Assembly: GCA_003152795.1 (NCBI GenBank)
Contig: PMBA01000295.1
Location: 10,730 to 23,270, forward strand
DNA length: 12,541 nucleotides
Direction of reading: 5' to 3'
Source of the DNA: Acidobacteriaceae bacterium
Lineage (GTDB): Bacteria > Acidobacteriota > Terriglobia > Terriglobales > Acidobacteriaceae
The notes beneath the pieces were generated by a model that saw only the letters and a program-made list of their open reading frames with translations, made no database searches and was not told the DNA's origin. Made by a program: the position numbers and the translations under genes. Below are positions 1-7,331 of this stretch, one piece after another (within the stretch, counting starts at the first letter, position 1; each line of letters opens with the position of its first letter).

Positions 1-1094
1 GAGAAGGGGATGGCGAGTCCGACAACGACGCCGAGGAGGCCACCGATGAGGGAGATGAGGAGAGCCTCGGAAAGGAACTGGAAGCGAATTTCGCGGTTGG
101 TGGCGCCGATTGCCTTGCGGATGCCGATCTCGCGAATGCGCGCGCCGACGGTGGCCAGCATGATGTTCATGATGCCGATGCCGCTCACCAGCAGCACGAC
201 CAGCGAGACTGCGAGAAGCACCATGGTCAAGCCGGTGGCGATGCGGTCCATCATGGCGAGCACCGCGGTCAGATTCTGCACACTGTATACGGATTCGGCG
301 CGGTGGCGGGACTGAATTACGCGCTTGATCTGGGGAGTGGCTGTGACCACCATGGAAGAGTCTGCCATGGAGAAGTAGGCAAGACTGACGGAGGGGGTTT
401 CCATGAAATAGCGGCTGACGGAGTATGGGATCAACATCGTGTTGTCCTCAATTTCCGTCTGGCCGAAAGTTTCCACGCGCTCCTTGAAGGTTCCAATCAC
501 GGTGAATGGGAGGCCGGTGAGTTTGATGACATGGCCAACCGCTCCCGCGGGGGAACCGTAGATCTGGATCGCCATCGCTTCCGTGATAAGGGCAACTTTG
601 TTGTGAGCCAGGGAATCATCGTTGTCAAAGAAGCGGCCGGAAGGGATGACCAGGTTGCGCACGAGCAGATACTCGGGAGCGACCCCGAGAATGGTGACAT
701 CTTTTTCCTTGCCGTTGCCGGCGGGGATGCGGTCCGACAACCGGACGATCGGCGAGGATGCGACGATGCCGGGTACCTCCTGTTGCACGGCCGCGAGGTC
801 TTCAATGGTCAGGGGGTCCGGCGTGGAACCGCTGATGTGTTGCGCTCCACCCTGATATTCGGCCCATATCTCGTTGGTGCCGATGGCCTGGATCTGGTTG
901 AGCGCGTATTGGCGTCCGGTCATGCCGATGGTGACCACCAGGATGAGCGAGGCGGTGCCAATGACCATGCCGAGCGCGGTCAGCGCGAAACGGACTTTGT
1001 TACTGATGAAGGTTTCGTAGGCGAACGCAAACATCTCCCCCAGGGCCAATTGGGGCCGAAGACTTTCGCGGAGATGGGCTGCAGCGCCCGCCAT
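1..1094 (-). CDS. MacB-type ABC transporter permease (3' end beyond window)
   Basis: This is the membrane subunit of a MacB/FtsX-type ABC transporter, a family that moves substrates or drives lipoprotein, peptide and efflux processes across the inner membrane. The reverse strand reads openly for 364 codons from ATG at 1094 to the window edge, so the C-terminal part is missing. The order visible is: a short cytoplasmic N-terminus; TM1 at about residues 36-58; a MacB periplasmic core region at about 60-280; TM2 at about 288-314; the FtsX signature segment VGARIREIGIRKAIGA at 316-331; and the start of TM3 near 343. There is no N-terminal ATPase domain, so the ATPase must be a separate protein, probably encoded nearby. 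An in-frame TAA lies three codons upstream of the ATG, which fixes the earliest start. No strong Shine-Dalgarno sequence is visible. The family call is firm; the substrate is unknown. Confidence 0.9.
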   Translation of the reverse strand, partial: MAGAAAHLRESLRPQLALGEMFAFAYETFISNKVRFALTALGMVIGTASLILVVTIGMTGRQYALNQIQAIGTNEIWAEYQGGAQHISGSTPDPLTIEDLAAVQQEVPGIVASSPIVRLSDRIPAGNGKEKDVTILGVAPEYLLVRNLVIPSGRFFDNDDSLAHNKVALITEAMAIQIYGSPAGAVGHVIKLTGLPFTVIGTFKERVETFGQTEIEDNTMLIPYSVSRYFMETPSVSLAYFSMADSSMVVTATPQIKRVIQSRHRAESVYSVQNLTAVLAMMDRIATGLTMVLLAVSLVVLLVSGIGIMNIMLATVGARIREIGIRKAIGATNREIRFQFLSEALLISLIGGLLGVVVGLAIPF

Positions 1095-1185
1095 ATACGC
1101 TTAGATGCTACGGAGCGGAGCGCCAGCACGCAAGCATCGAGAGAACAATTCCGCATCCGGGCAAGGGGGCGGGAGGGGTGAAGAA

Positions 1186-1214
1186 TTGAAGCTCCAAGTT
1201 TCTCTTGTTACAAT
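1186..1214 (+). promoter_or_regulatory. Candidate sigma-70-type promoter for the GT87-like gene
   Basis: A -35-like TTGAAG (1186-1191) and a -10-like TACAAT (1209-1214) are separated by exactly 17 nt, in the divergent region between the MacB-type permease and the GT87-like gene. The -10 matches the consensus at 5 of 6 positions and the -35 at 4 of 6. Transcription would begin near 1221, only a few bases before the TTG start at 1224, which implies a nearly leaderless message or a later start. This is a pattern match only. Confidence 0.45.
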
Positions 1215-1223
1215 CAGGCACTT

Positions 1224-2486
1224 TTGCAAGGGAAAGCCGATACTCTGATTCGCGATTGGTTGGACCGCAACAAGCCCTCACCCTGGCTGACGGCGCTTTG
1301 GTTTGCCGCCTTGGCTTCGGTGGCGGGGATGTTTATTTTTCTGCCCGAGAATTCCTTTGATCTGCGGGTTACCAGCGAGGCGATGCACTACCTGCGGATC
1401 GGAGTAGACCCATACGGAGTGAGCCTTGCGCGCCAGAAGGCGGAGGCTGCCCTCGGACATCAGAAGGGGGAGGCAGCCCTCGGACATAGCGTGTTCGTCT
1501 ACCTGTATCCGCCCATATCGATCGAGATCCTCAAGGTGCTGAATATGATTCCCGGGTGGCTGCGGGCGGCGCTTTACTGGATGGTCTATGCAGTGGGATT
1601 CGGGTTGCAGTTGTGGGCCGGTTCGCGATTCGCGCTGGCGGCCGAACGGCACATGCTGCGCTTCTTTTTCCCGTTGGTGATGTTCTTCCCCGCATTTGTG
1701 CCGAGCGATACCCTGCTGAGCGGCAATCTCGCCATCCCGATGTACGGAGCGGTGCTGGCAACGGCGGCACGGGGATGGCAGGAACAACGGTGGGGAGCGT
1801 TCTTCTTGGTGGTATTGGCGAGTTCCTGTTTAAAACCGCCAATCCTGGTATGGCTGGTGGTTCCCCTCCTTCTTGGCCCGGCACAGGTGGCGCCGGCGAT
1901 CGTGGCGGCGCTATGCGGCGTGGGGTTGTTCGCGGTTCAGAAATTCCTCTGGCCGCAGCGTTTCGCTGAGTTCATGGCGTCGATCCGCTATACCCTTCCC
2001 TTGGAGATCAACTACAGTCCTGTCGTGATGTTTGGTAAGTTCCTGGAATTCATCGGACACCCTTCAGACCGAGCTGCGGTGGCGTTCTACATCGCCGTTT
2101 CTCTGGCAGTGTTTGGAATGCTGATGTACTTTGCTCGCGAATTCTGGCGAAAAAATGTGGCGGGGCAGAACTTCGCTGCCGTCGTGCTGGTGTCAACCGC
2201 GCTGTTCGCGCTGCGGCTGAAGGAATACGACCTGCTGCCGCTGACCATCCCGATGGCGTTGATCGTGCTTCGGGGGCTGCGGAACCCGGTGGCGCGCATC
2301 GGTCTCGTCCTCGGGGCGGTCGCCGTTGGAGCCGCGCTGGTCGCGGACCATGTAACGGCTGTGGATACCATCTCGGTGACGACGGTGTTCCTGGTGGGAG
2401 TTTACGAGTTGAGCATTGAAGCGCGGGCGGCGCGCGCACGGCGCGAGCGCGAAGAAGTCACCCTGCCGCAAGCGATCCGCGTCTAG
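1224..2486 (+). CDS. Polytopic membrane glycosyltransferase, GT87/DUF2029-like
   Basis: This is a 420-residue integral membrane protein with roughly ten hydrophobic segments and a basic, Arg-rich cytoplasmic tail (about 400-415). Its layout fits the GT87 (DUF2029) group of GT-C enzymes, which transfer sugars from polyprenyl-phosphate donors outside the cytoplasmic membrane. Supporting features are an acidic first external loop with DPYG at 62-65, a YPP at 95-97, SGNLAI at 166-171, KPP at 204-206 and a KEYD near 333. The first loop also carries a tandem 9-residue duplication (71-88). The start is TTG at 1224: an in-frame TGA lies at 1179-1181, no ATG precedes TM1, and a weak AGG sits 5 nt upstream. 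TTG at 1260 is an alternative. The polytopic membrane nature is certain; the GT87 assignment is by motif and layout, moderately sure. It converges on the GT-C-like gene and may use the same lipid-linked donor. Confidence 0.72.
   Translation: MQGKADTLIRDWLDRNKPSPWLTALWFAALASVAGMFIFLPENSFDLRVTSEAMHYLRIGVDPYGVSLARQKAEAALGHQKGEAALGHSVFVYLYPPISIEILKVLNMIPGWLRAALYWMVYAVGFGLQLWAGSRFALAAERHMLRFFFPLVMFFPAFVPSDTLLSGNLAIPMYGAVLATAARGWQEQRWGAFFLVVLASSCLKPPILVWLVVPLLLGPAQVAPAIVAALCGVGLFAVQKFLWPQRFAEFMASIRYTLPLEINYSPVVMFGKFLEFIGHPSDRAAVAFYIAVSLAVFGMLMYFAREFWRKNVAGQNFAAVVLVSTALFALRLKEYDLLPLTIPMALIVLRGLRNPVARIGLVLGAVAVGAALVADHVTAVDTISVTTVFLVGVYELSIEARAARARREREEVTLPQAIRV
1434..1487 (+). repeat. 27-nt in-frame tandem duplication (two units)
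   Basis: Units 1434-1460 and 1461-1487 abut directly and differ at only two of 27 positions. Each encodes nine residues, QKAEAALGH and then QKGEAALGH. The copy lies in the first large extracytoplasmic loop of the GT87-like protein, just before its YPP motif. One of the two differences changes Ala to Gly; the other is silent. Confidence 0.92.
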
Positions 2487-2616
2487 TCCCGCATCCTTGG
2501 ATGCCACCGATCCCGTGGCTTCCCTGAAGCGCACGCAATACGCTCGATTTTAAGAACTCAACCGCGAGCTTTGCCACTTAAGGCGGCTGGCAATCGGGCA
2601 AGACGCGCTTCACGCT

Positions 2617-4095
2617 TCATTCCAACCGGCAAACGGCCAGCGCCGAGTTCTGGTAGGGGCAGATCAGTCCGCCGCGCTGCGCAGTGCCCACCACGACCCA
2701 GTTCACTCCGAAGTCCCGCTGCAGCCGGCGAAAGTCAGCCGCCTGAAAAGACGGCCAGCCACGAAGCGACTGAACCTGCCGCCACCATTCCTCCGCCAGC
2801 TTGGGAGCAATGGTCGCGGCCCCGGGATCCTTGATCCAGTCGGCCATGCGGCTGCGTTCGGCGATCGCGCGAAAGCCGTGTTCGTCCTCCCCCGGCAATT
2901 CCATATATCGCGGGTCGAGCGCGAACCAGGCATCGCGGGGCGTGTTCTCGCGAATCCACAGGAAGCTCTCAATCCACGGGTTTTTCGTTGCGGCGCCGGG
3001 CCATTCCAGATGAGGAGTTGCCGGAAACAGGGCATGCTGTGCGTAGAACATTCCCGCACACAAGGGGAGGAAAAGTAGTAGCCATCGTTCGACCTTGCGC
3101 TGGAGCACAAACTCGGCTAGCAGGCCTCCGGCAAACAAAATCAGGAGAATGTAAATGAGATGCAGGCTGCGCAGCGGCTGAAACTCAGCGAGGAAAAACA
3201 AGCGAGGCGTCAGCGAGATCAGAAGTCCGGCGAAAAGGAACAGCGAGCCGAAGATCAGCAGCGCCTGACTCAAGCGAGCGAGGACGACGAGGTTTTTCCG
3301 GCGCGCAACGCGGGAGAACAATCCGAGCAGCAGCAGCGGCCCGATCGCGCCGAGCCATTCGTACCACTGCCAGCGGGTGAGAAAAAGATAAGACCGCGAG
3401 CCTGCCGCCTGGTGATATGCGCTGGAGGTCACGGGCAAGGCAAAGGCGGCAAAGACCGAAACCGTGGTCTGCCGGCGCCAGCGGTCGGTAACCTTCTGGG
3501 CGACGAGCACGGCAAGATAACACACACCAAAGGCGGCCATCAGCGGATGGAATACGAAAGCAACAGCGAGCCATAGCACTGTTTGCGCAGGCTTTCTTTC
3601 CAGCCAACTGGCCAGCGCCCAGAGGACGGAGAACGTTGCCAGAGCCCGCGGGGTCAAGTACTCGTCGACGATGTAGAGTGCTGTTCCCGCTACGGGCAGG
3701 GTGAGCAGGCAAGCCAGCAAGACGACGCCACACCAGGATGCGGATTCTTCCGGAAAGCACTGACGGCAGATTCGCCACGCGCCCAGCAGCAACAGGTAGA
3801 TGGACGCGGCGTGCACGAGCAGAAGCACCCAGTCCAGGGAAAGGTGCGATAAACGGACCAACCCCGCGATGACAACGGGGAAGGCGGAAAACCGGGTCTG
3901 TCCTGTAAACAAATAAGCATCGTGCGGGTAGAGGGAGGGATCGAGCGCCTTCTTGATGGCGGGAACGTAGATTTCAGCGTCTTCCACATAGGGGTGGTAA
4001 CTATGAAGGAATACGGCGGCAAGGGTGAGAAGCAGAAGGAAGAAGTAATTTCGCAAAGGAATCGCGGCTGGTTTGGGAGAAGTCGTGCGGATCAT
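2617..4095 (-). CDS. Large GT-C-like membrane protein with soluble C-terminal domain
   Basis: I do not recognise a named family with confidence. The 492-residue product has a first TM at about 17-31 followed at once by an external acidic motif (E38-D39, then a LYPHD-containing stretch at 55-59). Further membrane segments run to about residue 352, and a soluble C-terminal region of about 130 residues follows (ENTPRDAW at 383-390, Trp-rich, ending NWVVVGTAQRGG). An acidic motif in the first external loop, many TMs and an extracytoplasmic tail are the layout of GT-C glycosyltransferases that use polyprenyl-phosphate sugars. A second acidic pair, D144-E145, lies in another loop. The start was chosen at ATG 4095 rather than GTG 4098 because GAGGA (4102-4106) sits 6 nt upstream. 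It lies 60 nt downstream of the GT2 gene on the same strand and is probably co-transcribed. Function is inferred from architecture and neighbours only. Confidence 0.7.
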   Translation of the reverse strand: MIRTTSPKPAAIPLRNYFFLLLLTLAAVFLHSYHPYVEDAEIYVPAIKKALDPSLYPHDAYLFTGQTRFSAFPVVIAGLVRLSHLSLDWVLLLVHAASIYLLLLGAWRICRQCFPEESASWCGVVLLACLLTLPVAGTALYIVDEYLTPRALATFSVLWALASWLERKPAQTVLWLAVAFVFHPLMAAFGVCYLAVLVAQKVTDRWRRQTTVSVFAAFALPVTSSAYHQAAGSRSYLFLTRWQWYEWLGAIGPLLLLGLFSRVARRKNLVVLARLSQALLIFGSLFLFAGLLISLTPRLFFLAEFQPLRSLHLIYILLILFAGGLLAEFVLQRKVERWLLLFLPLCAGMFYAQHALFPATPHLEWPGAATKNPWIESFLWIRENTPRDAWFALDPRYMELPGEDEHGFRAIAERSRMADWIKDPGAATIAPKLAEEWWRQVQSLRGWPSFQAADFRRLQRDFGVNWVVVGTAQRGGLICPYQNSALAVCRLE

Positions 4096-4101
4096 CACCT
4101 T

Positions 4102-4106
4102 TCCTC
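4102..4106 (-). promoter_or_regulatory. Ribosome binding site deciding the start of the GT-C-like gene
   Basis: On the minus strand GAGGA lies 6 nt before ATG 4095 and 3 nt before the overlapping GTG at 4098. The spacing favours ATG 4095. Confidence 0.6.
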
Positions 4107-4158
4107 GCGATCCTCCATTTGGAATTTTACCCGCCAGATCGAGGAGTTATCCGGCGAC

Positions 4159-4962
4159 TTAGCGCCCAGATGGCTGGGATAACCCACTATAGTAAGTTGG
4201 CACCCTTACATCCAACCTCTTTCCGGAGTCACTGAAGATCTGGAAGTGTGAGAGATGGGCCTGCTGCAGCGCGAATTGAATCGTCGTTGCCAGCACGCTC
4301 AAGCCGTATTGCACGCTTCGGCGAAAATTGATGGAGGAAGCTCCCTCGAAATACTTGGTGGGGCAGGAAACTTCGCCGATGCGGAAGCCGAAGTAAACGC
4401 ATTGCGCTAGCATCTGGTTGTCGAAAACGAAATCGTCGCTATTTTCCCGAAGCGGCAGACGGGTGAGCACTTCGCGGCTGAAGGCGCGGTAACCGGTGTG
4501 ATATTCAGAAAGTTTGACGCGCAGGAACAGGTTCTCGAAAGCAGTGAGCAGGCGGTTGGAGACGTATTTGTAAAGGGGCATGCCTCCGCGCAACGCGGTG
4601 CCGCCGAGGATGCGGGATCCGAGAACAACGTCATAAACCCCGTAAGCGATCATGCTGGCCATGGCGGTTACAAGCAGCGGTGTGTACTGATAATCGGGAT
4701 GGACCATAATGACGACGTCGGCGCCGGCGGCGAGAGCCTCCAGGTAGCAGGTCTGCTGATTGCGGCCATAGCCGTAGTTGCGGTCGTGGACGAACGACTG
4801 CAAGCCAAGCTGGTGTGCGATTTCAACGGTGCGATCCGAGCTGTGGTCGTCGACCAGAATGCGAATGTCAACCAGTTCCGGCAATTCCCGCACCGTGGCT
4901 TCCAGCGTCTTTTCCGCGTTGTAAGCGGGGAACACGACGGCAATGCGTTTGCCGTTGATCAT
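4159..4962 (-). CDS. GT2 glycosyltransferase, polyprenyl-phosphate sugar synthase-like
   Basis: This is a 267-residue soluble GT-A fold enzyme of family GT2. It probably moves a sugar from a nucleotide donor to a polyprenyl phosphate on the cytoplasmic face, as DPM1-type dolichol-phosphate mannose synthases do. Visible motifs in order are VVFPAYNAEKTL (9-20), the nucleotide-binding DDHSSD (38-43), NYGYGRNQQT (62-71), HPDYQY at 88-93 in the DxD-equivalent position, GSR (115-117) and SEYHTGYRAF (152-161) near the expected catalytic region. There is no C-terminal TM pair, unlike ArnC/GtrB-type members. The start is ATG 4962, with GAGGA (4972-4976) 9 nt upstream. It is the first gene of a leftward pair with the GT-C-like membrane protein, which suggests a donor-synthase and transferase partnership. 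It is divergent from leuC. The GT2 call is firm; the sugar and acceptor are inferred. Confidence 0.88.
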   Translation of the reverse strand: MINGKRIAVVFPAYNAEKTLEATVRELPELVDIRILVDDHSSDRTVEIAHQLGLQSFVHDRNYGYGRNQQTCYLEALAAGADVVIMVHPDYQYTPLLVTAMASMIAYGVYDVVLGSRILGGTALRGGMPLYKYVSNRLLTAFENLFLRVKLSEYHTGYRAFSREVLTRLPLRENSDDFVFDNQMLAQCVYFGFRIGEVSCPTKYFEGASSINFRRSVQYGLSVLATTIQFALQQAHLSHFQIFSDSGKRLDVRVPTYYSGLSQPSGR

Positions 4963-4995
4963 GCAGTGTTTTCCTCGATCGACTGTTGAATCATA

Positions 4996-5017
4996 ACCGG
5001 AAACGCAGACTTCCGGT
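4996..5017. promoter_or_regulatory. Dyad in the GT2/leuC divergent region, possible operator
   Basis: A perfect 7-bp inverted repeat, ACCGGAA (4996-5002) and TTCCGGT (5011-5017), is separated by 8 nt. It lies in the short region between the divergent GT2 gene and leuC. Its size and symmetry suit binding by a dimeric regulator, or a weak RNA hairpin in either leader. There is no direct evidence of function and chance is possible. Confidence 0.3.
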
Positions 5018-5089
5018 GAACTTCCCGCAGCTTGATCTGCTGCGAAATCTTCAGGGTTGGTAAACTGTCGAATGGGCGAAACTGGAAAT

Positions 5090-6499
5090 ATGTCTCCTCG
5101 TACTCTGTTTGAGAAGGTCTGGGATGCGCACGTGGTGGCGGCTCCAGAAGGGCAGTCGGCGCTACTCTACATCGATTTGCATCTGGTGCATGAAGTGACT
5201 TCGCCGCAGGCCTTCGACGGGCTGCGAGTTTCCGGACGAACCGTCCGACAGCCTTTGCGCACGGTGGCCACGGTCGACCACAATATTCCGACCACTCCGC
5301 GGGGCTTGCCGATCGCCGACGCAATTGCGGCAAAGCAGATAGAAGCGCTGCAGAAAAACTGCCAGGAGTTTGGGGTTCCGCTTTTTGATATGGACTCGGC
5401 CGAACAAGGCATTGTCCACGTCATCGGTCCAGAGTTGGGTATCACCTTGCCGGGGATGACGATTGTCTGCGGCGATAGCCACACCTCGACGCATGGCGCA
5501 TTCGGGTCGCTGGCGTTTGGCATTGGAACGTCGGAAGTGGAACACGTGCTGGCAACGCAATGCCTGCCGCAGAAGAAACCGAAGACGATGCAGATCCACA
5601 TCAGCGGAAAGCTCGCCGAAGGCGTGACCGCGAAGGACCTGGCGCTCGGAATCATTGGACGGATCGGCACCGATGGCGCGACCGGATATGTGATCGAGTA
5701 CGCAGGCGATGCGGTCCGGGCGTTATCGATGGAAGCCCGCATGACGCTGTGCAACATGAGCATCGAAGCCGGAGCACGCGCCGGACTGATCGCGCCCGAC
5801 GAGACGACATTCGAGTATGTCCGCGGCAGGCGATTTGCGCCGGAAGGAAAAGACTGGGAAGAAGCGGTTGCGTACTGGCGCACACTCGCGAGCGATCCCG
5901 GAGCGCGATTCGATCGGGTGATTGAGATTGACGCGGCCGCGCTGGCCCCTTTTGTGACCTGGGGGACAAATCCCGGGATGGTAGTTGCGGTGAACGCTCG
6001 GGTTCCCGAGTTGAAGAGCTTCGCGCAGGAAGCTGACCGGCGCGCGGCGGAACAGGCGCTTGCCTACATGGGACTCGATCCGGGAACGCCGATCGAGGCG
6101 ATTGCCGTGGACCGGGTGTTCATCGGATCGTGCACCAACTCGCGGATCGAAGACCTGCGGGCGGCGGCGCGCGTGGCGAAAGGGCAGCATGTAAATCCGA
6201 AAGTGCGCGCGATGGTGGTGCCGGGCTCGCAGGCGATCAAGCGCGCGGCCGAGCAGGAAGGACTGCACCGTATTTTTCTGGATGCCGGATTTGAATGGCG
6301 CGAGTCGGGATGCTCGATGTGCCTGGGCATGAATCCCGACATCCTGCAACCGGGAGAGCGTTGCGCTTCGACCAGCAACCGGAATTTCGAGGGACGCCAG
6401 GGGCGCGGAGGACGCACGCACCTGGTGAGTCCCATGATGGCGGCGGCGGCGGCGATTGCGGGACATTTCACAGATATAAGAGACTGGCGATTTCAGTAG
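5090..6499 (+). CDS. leuC: 3-isopropylmalate dehydratase large subunit
   Basis: LeuC with LeuD isomerises 2-isopropylmalate to 3-isopropylmalate in cytoplasmic leucine biosynthesis, using a [4Fe-4S] cluster of the aconitase superfamily. The 469-residue length matches the family. The cluster ligands are visible as C348 in GSCTNSR and C408 and C411 in GCSMCLG. Conserved active-site stretches include TVDHNIPT (61-68), [12 protein letters not shown] (128-139) and [12 protein letters not shown] (146-157). The N-terminus [15 protein letters not shown] fits LeuC best when the start is ATG 5090. The longer options, TTG 5057 and ATG 5072, would add 11 or 6 unsupported residues, and none of the three has a strong Shine-Dalgarno sequence. 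leuD follows 34 nt later, so the two form an operon. leuA and leuB are not in the window. Confidence 0.97.
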   Translation: MSPRTLFEKVWDAHVVAAPEGQSALLYIDLHLVHEVTSPQAFDGLRVSGRTVRQPLRTVATVDHNIPTTPRGLPIADAIAAKQIEALQKNCQEFGVPLFDMDSAEQGIVHVIGPELGITLPGMTIVCGDSHTSTHGAFGSLAFGIGTSEVEHVLATQCLPQKKPKTMQIHISGKLAEGVTAKDLALGIIGRIGTDGATGYVIEYAGDAVRALSMEARMTLCNMSIEAGARAGLIAPDETTFEYVRGRRFAPEGKDWEEAVAYWRTLASDPGARFDRVIEIDAAALAPFVTWGTNPGMVVAVNARVPELKSFAQEADRRAAEQALAYMGLDPGTPIEAIAVDRVFIGSCTNSRIEDLRAAARVAKGQHVNPKVRAMVVPGSQAIKRAAEQEGLHRIFLDAGFEWRESGCSMCLGMNPDILQPGERCASTSNRNFEGRQGRGGRTHLVSPMMAAAAAIAGHFTDIRDWRFQ

Positions 6500-6533
6500 T
6501 ACCGTGCTTCCACACAAAGGTAAATGAGACACT

Positions 6534-7154
6534 ATGCAACCATTTCGCAAGCACACTGGCGTCGTCGTTCCGCTCGATAAAGTGAACGTGGACACCGATC
6601 AGATCATCCCCAAGCAGTTTCTGAAGCGCATCGAGCGCACGGGATTCGGCGAATTCCTGTTCTACGACTGGCGTTTTTCGGGCGACGGGAAGAAGACCGG
6701 GGATTTTATCCTGAATGCGCCGCGCTATGCCAAGGCGTCGATCCTGGTGGCGGGGAAGAACTTCGGCTGCGGTTCCTCGCGCGAACATGCCGTGTGGGCG
6801 CTGGCGGATTATGGTTTTCGGGTGGTGATTGCGACGTCGTTCGCCGATATTTTTGCCAACAACAGTCTGAAGAACGGACTGCTGACGGTGCGACTGGGCG
6901 AAGAGCAGGTCGCGGAGATTACGCGCCGGTCCAAGGAGATCGAAGGGTACCAGCTCACGATTGATCTCGAAACGTTGCGGGTGGAAGACGGGCGAGGACT
7001 TGCGGCGGCGTTCGCAATGGACGAATTCTCGCGTCATTGCCTGCTGAACGGGTTGGACGATATCGGGCTGACGCTGCAGCACGAAGCGGAGATTGCGGCG
7101 TATGAAGCGAAGCATCCGGTGCGTGGTGCGATGAAAGCGATTCTGGCAGGGTGA
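6534..7154 (+). CDS. leuD: 3-isopropylmalate dehydratase small subunit
   Basis: LeuD is the swivel-domain partner of LeuC and completes the isopropylmalate isomerase active site. The 206-residue product has the usual length for the bacterial small subunit (E. coli about 201). Diagnostic stretches are the N-terminal [20 protein letters not shown] (11-30), the [12 protein letters not shown] segment (37-48) and the substrate-binding loop [15 protein letters not shown] (76-90), followed by the [11 protein letters not shown] core. The start ATG 6534 lies 34 nt after the leuC stop. Only a weak, distant AAAGG (6516-6520) is seen before it, so translation may depend on coupling with leuC. The gene is intact, and nothing about it suggests transfer. 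Confidence 0.97.
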   Translation: MQPFRKHTGVVVPLDKVNVDTDQIIPKQFLKRIERTGFGEFLFYDWRFSGDGKKTGDFILNAPRYAKASILVAGKNFGCGSSREHAVWALADYGFRVVIATSFADIFANNSLKNGLLTVRLGEEQVAEITRRSKEIEGYQLTIDLETLRVEDGRGLAAAFAMDEFSRHCLLNGLDDIGLTLQHEAEIAAYEAKHPVRGAMKAILAG

Positions 7155-7320
7155 CCTGCGCCCGTGGAGCGCCGGGCGAGATGGCCTGCGGGGGCGCAGT
7201 ATCGCCGAAGAGGACCGGGCGTCGGTGCAGCAAGTCTTTCCGGCGCGAACTTCTCCAAAAGCTGTACACTGCTTAAGTTTTACTGGCAGCGCGTGGCGGG
7301 GTCACGCCTCATGCTGAAGC

Positions 7321-7324
7321 GGAG
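7321..7324 (+). promoter_or_regulatory. Ribosome binding site favouring GTG 7332 for the DPP IV-type gene
   Basis: GGAG lies 7 nt before GTG 7332, good Shine-Dalgarno spacing. The alternative in-frame ATG at 7311 has only a G-rich run about 9 nt upstream. Confidence 0.5.
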
Positions 7325-7331
7325 TGCGCAC

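Noticed and set aside
1104..1138. GATGCT/AGCATC dyad upstream of the permease start
   Set aside because: Only 6 bp with a 23-nt spacer, not distinguishable from chance.
303..1181. Plus-strand open frame of 292 codons
   Set aside because: It is antisense to the MacB-type permease, whose frame has clear TM segments and the FtsX signature. The plus-strand product is charged and resembles no protein.
2571..2593. Inverted repeat TTGCCA/TGGCAA between the convergent GT87-like and GT-C-like genes, considered as a terminator
   Set aside because: The stem is only 6 bp with an 11-nt loop and no T-run on either side. Nothing else of note is seen in 2487-2616.
7159..7178. CGCCCG/CGGGCG hairpin just after leuD, considered as a terminator
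   Set aside because: It has a 6-bp GC stem but no following T-tract; such hairpins arise easily by chance in GC-rich DNA. No clear promoter for the next gene was found in 7155-7331 either.
7164..7331. N-terminal extension of the DPP IV-type protein from GTG 7164
   Set aside because: It would place 56 Arg/Gly-rich residues before an obvious signal peptide, with no ribosome binding site.
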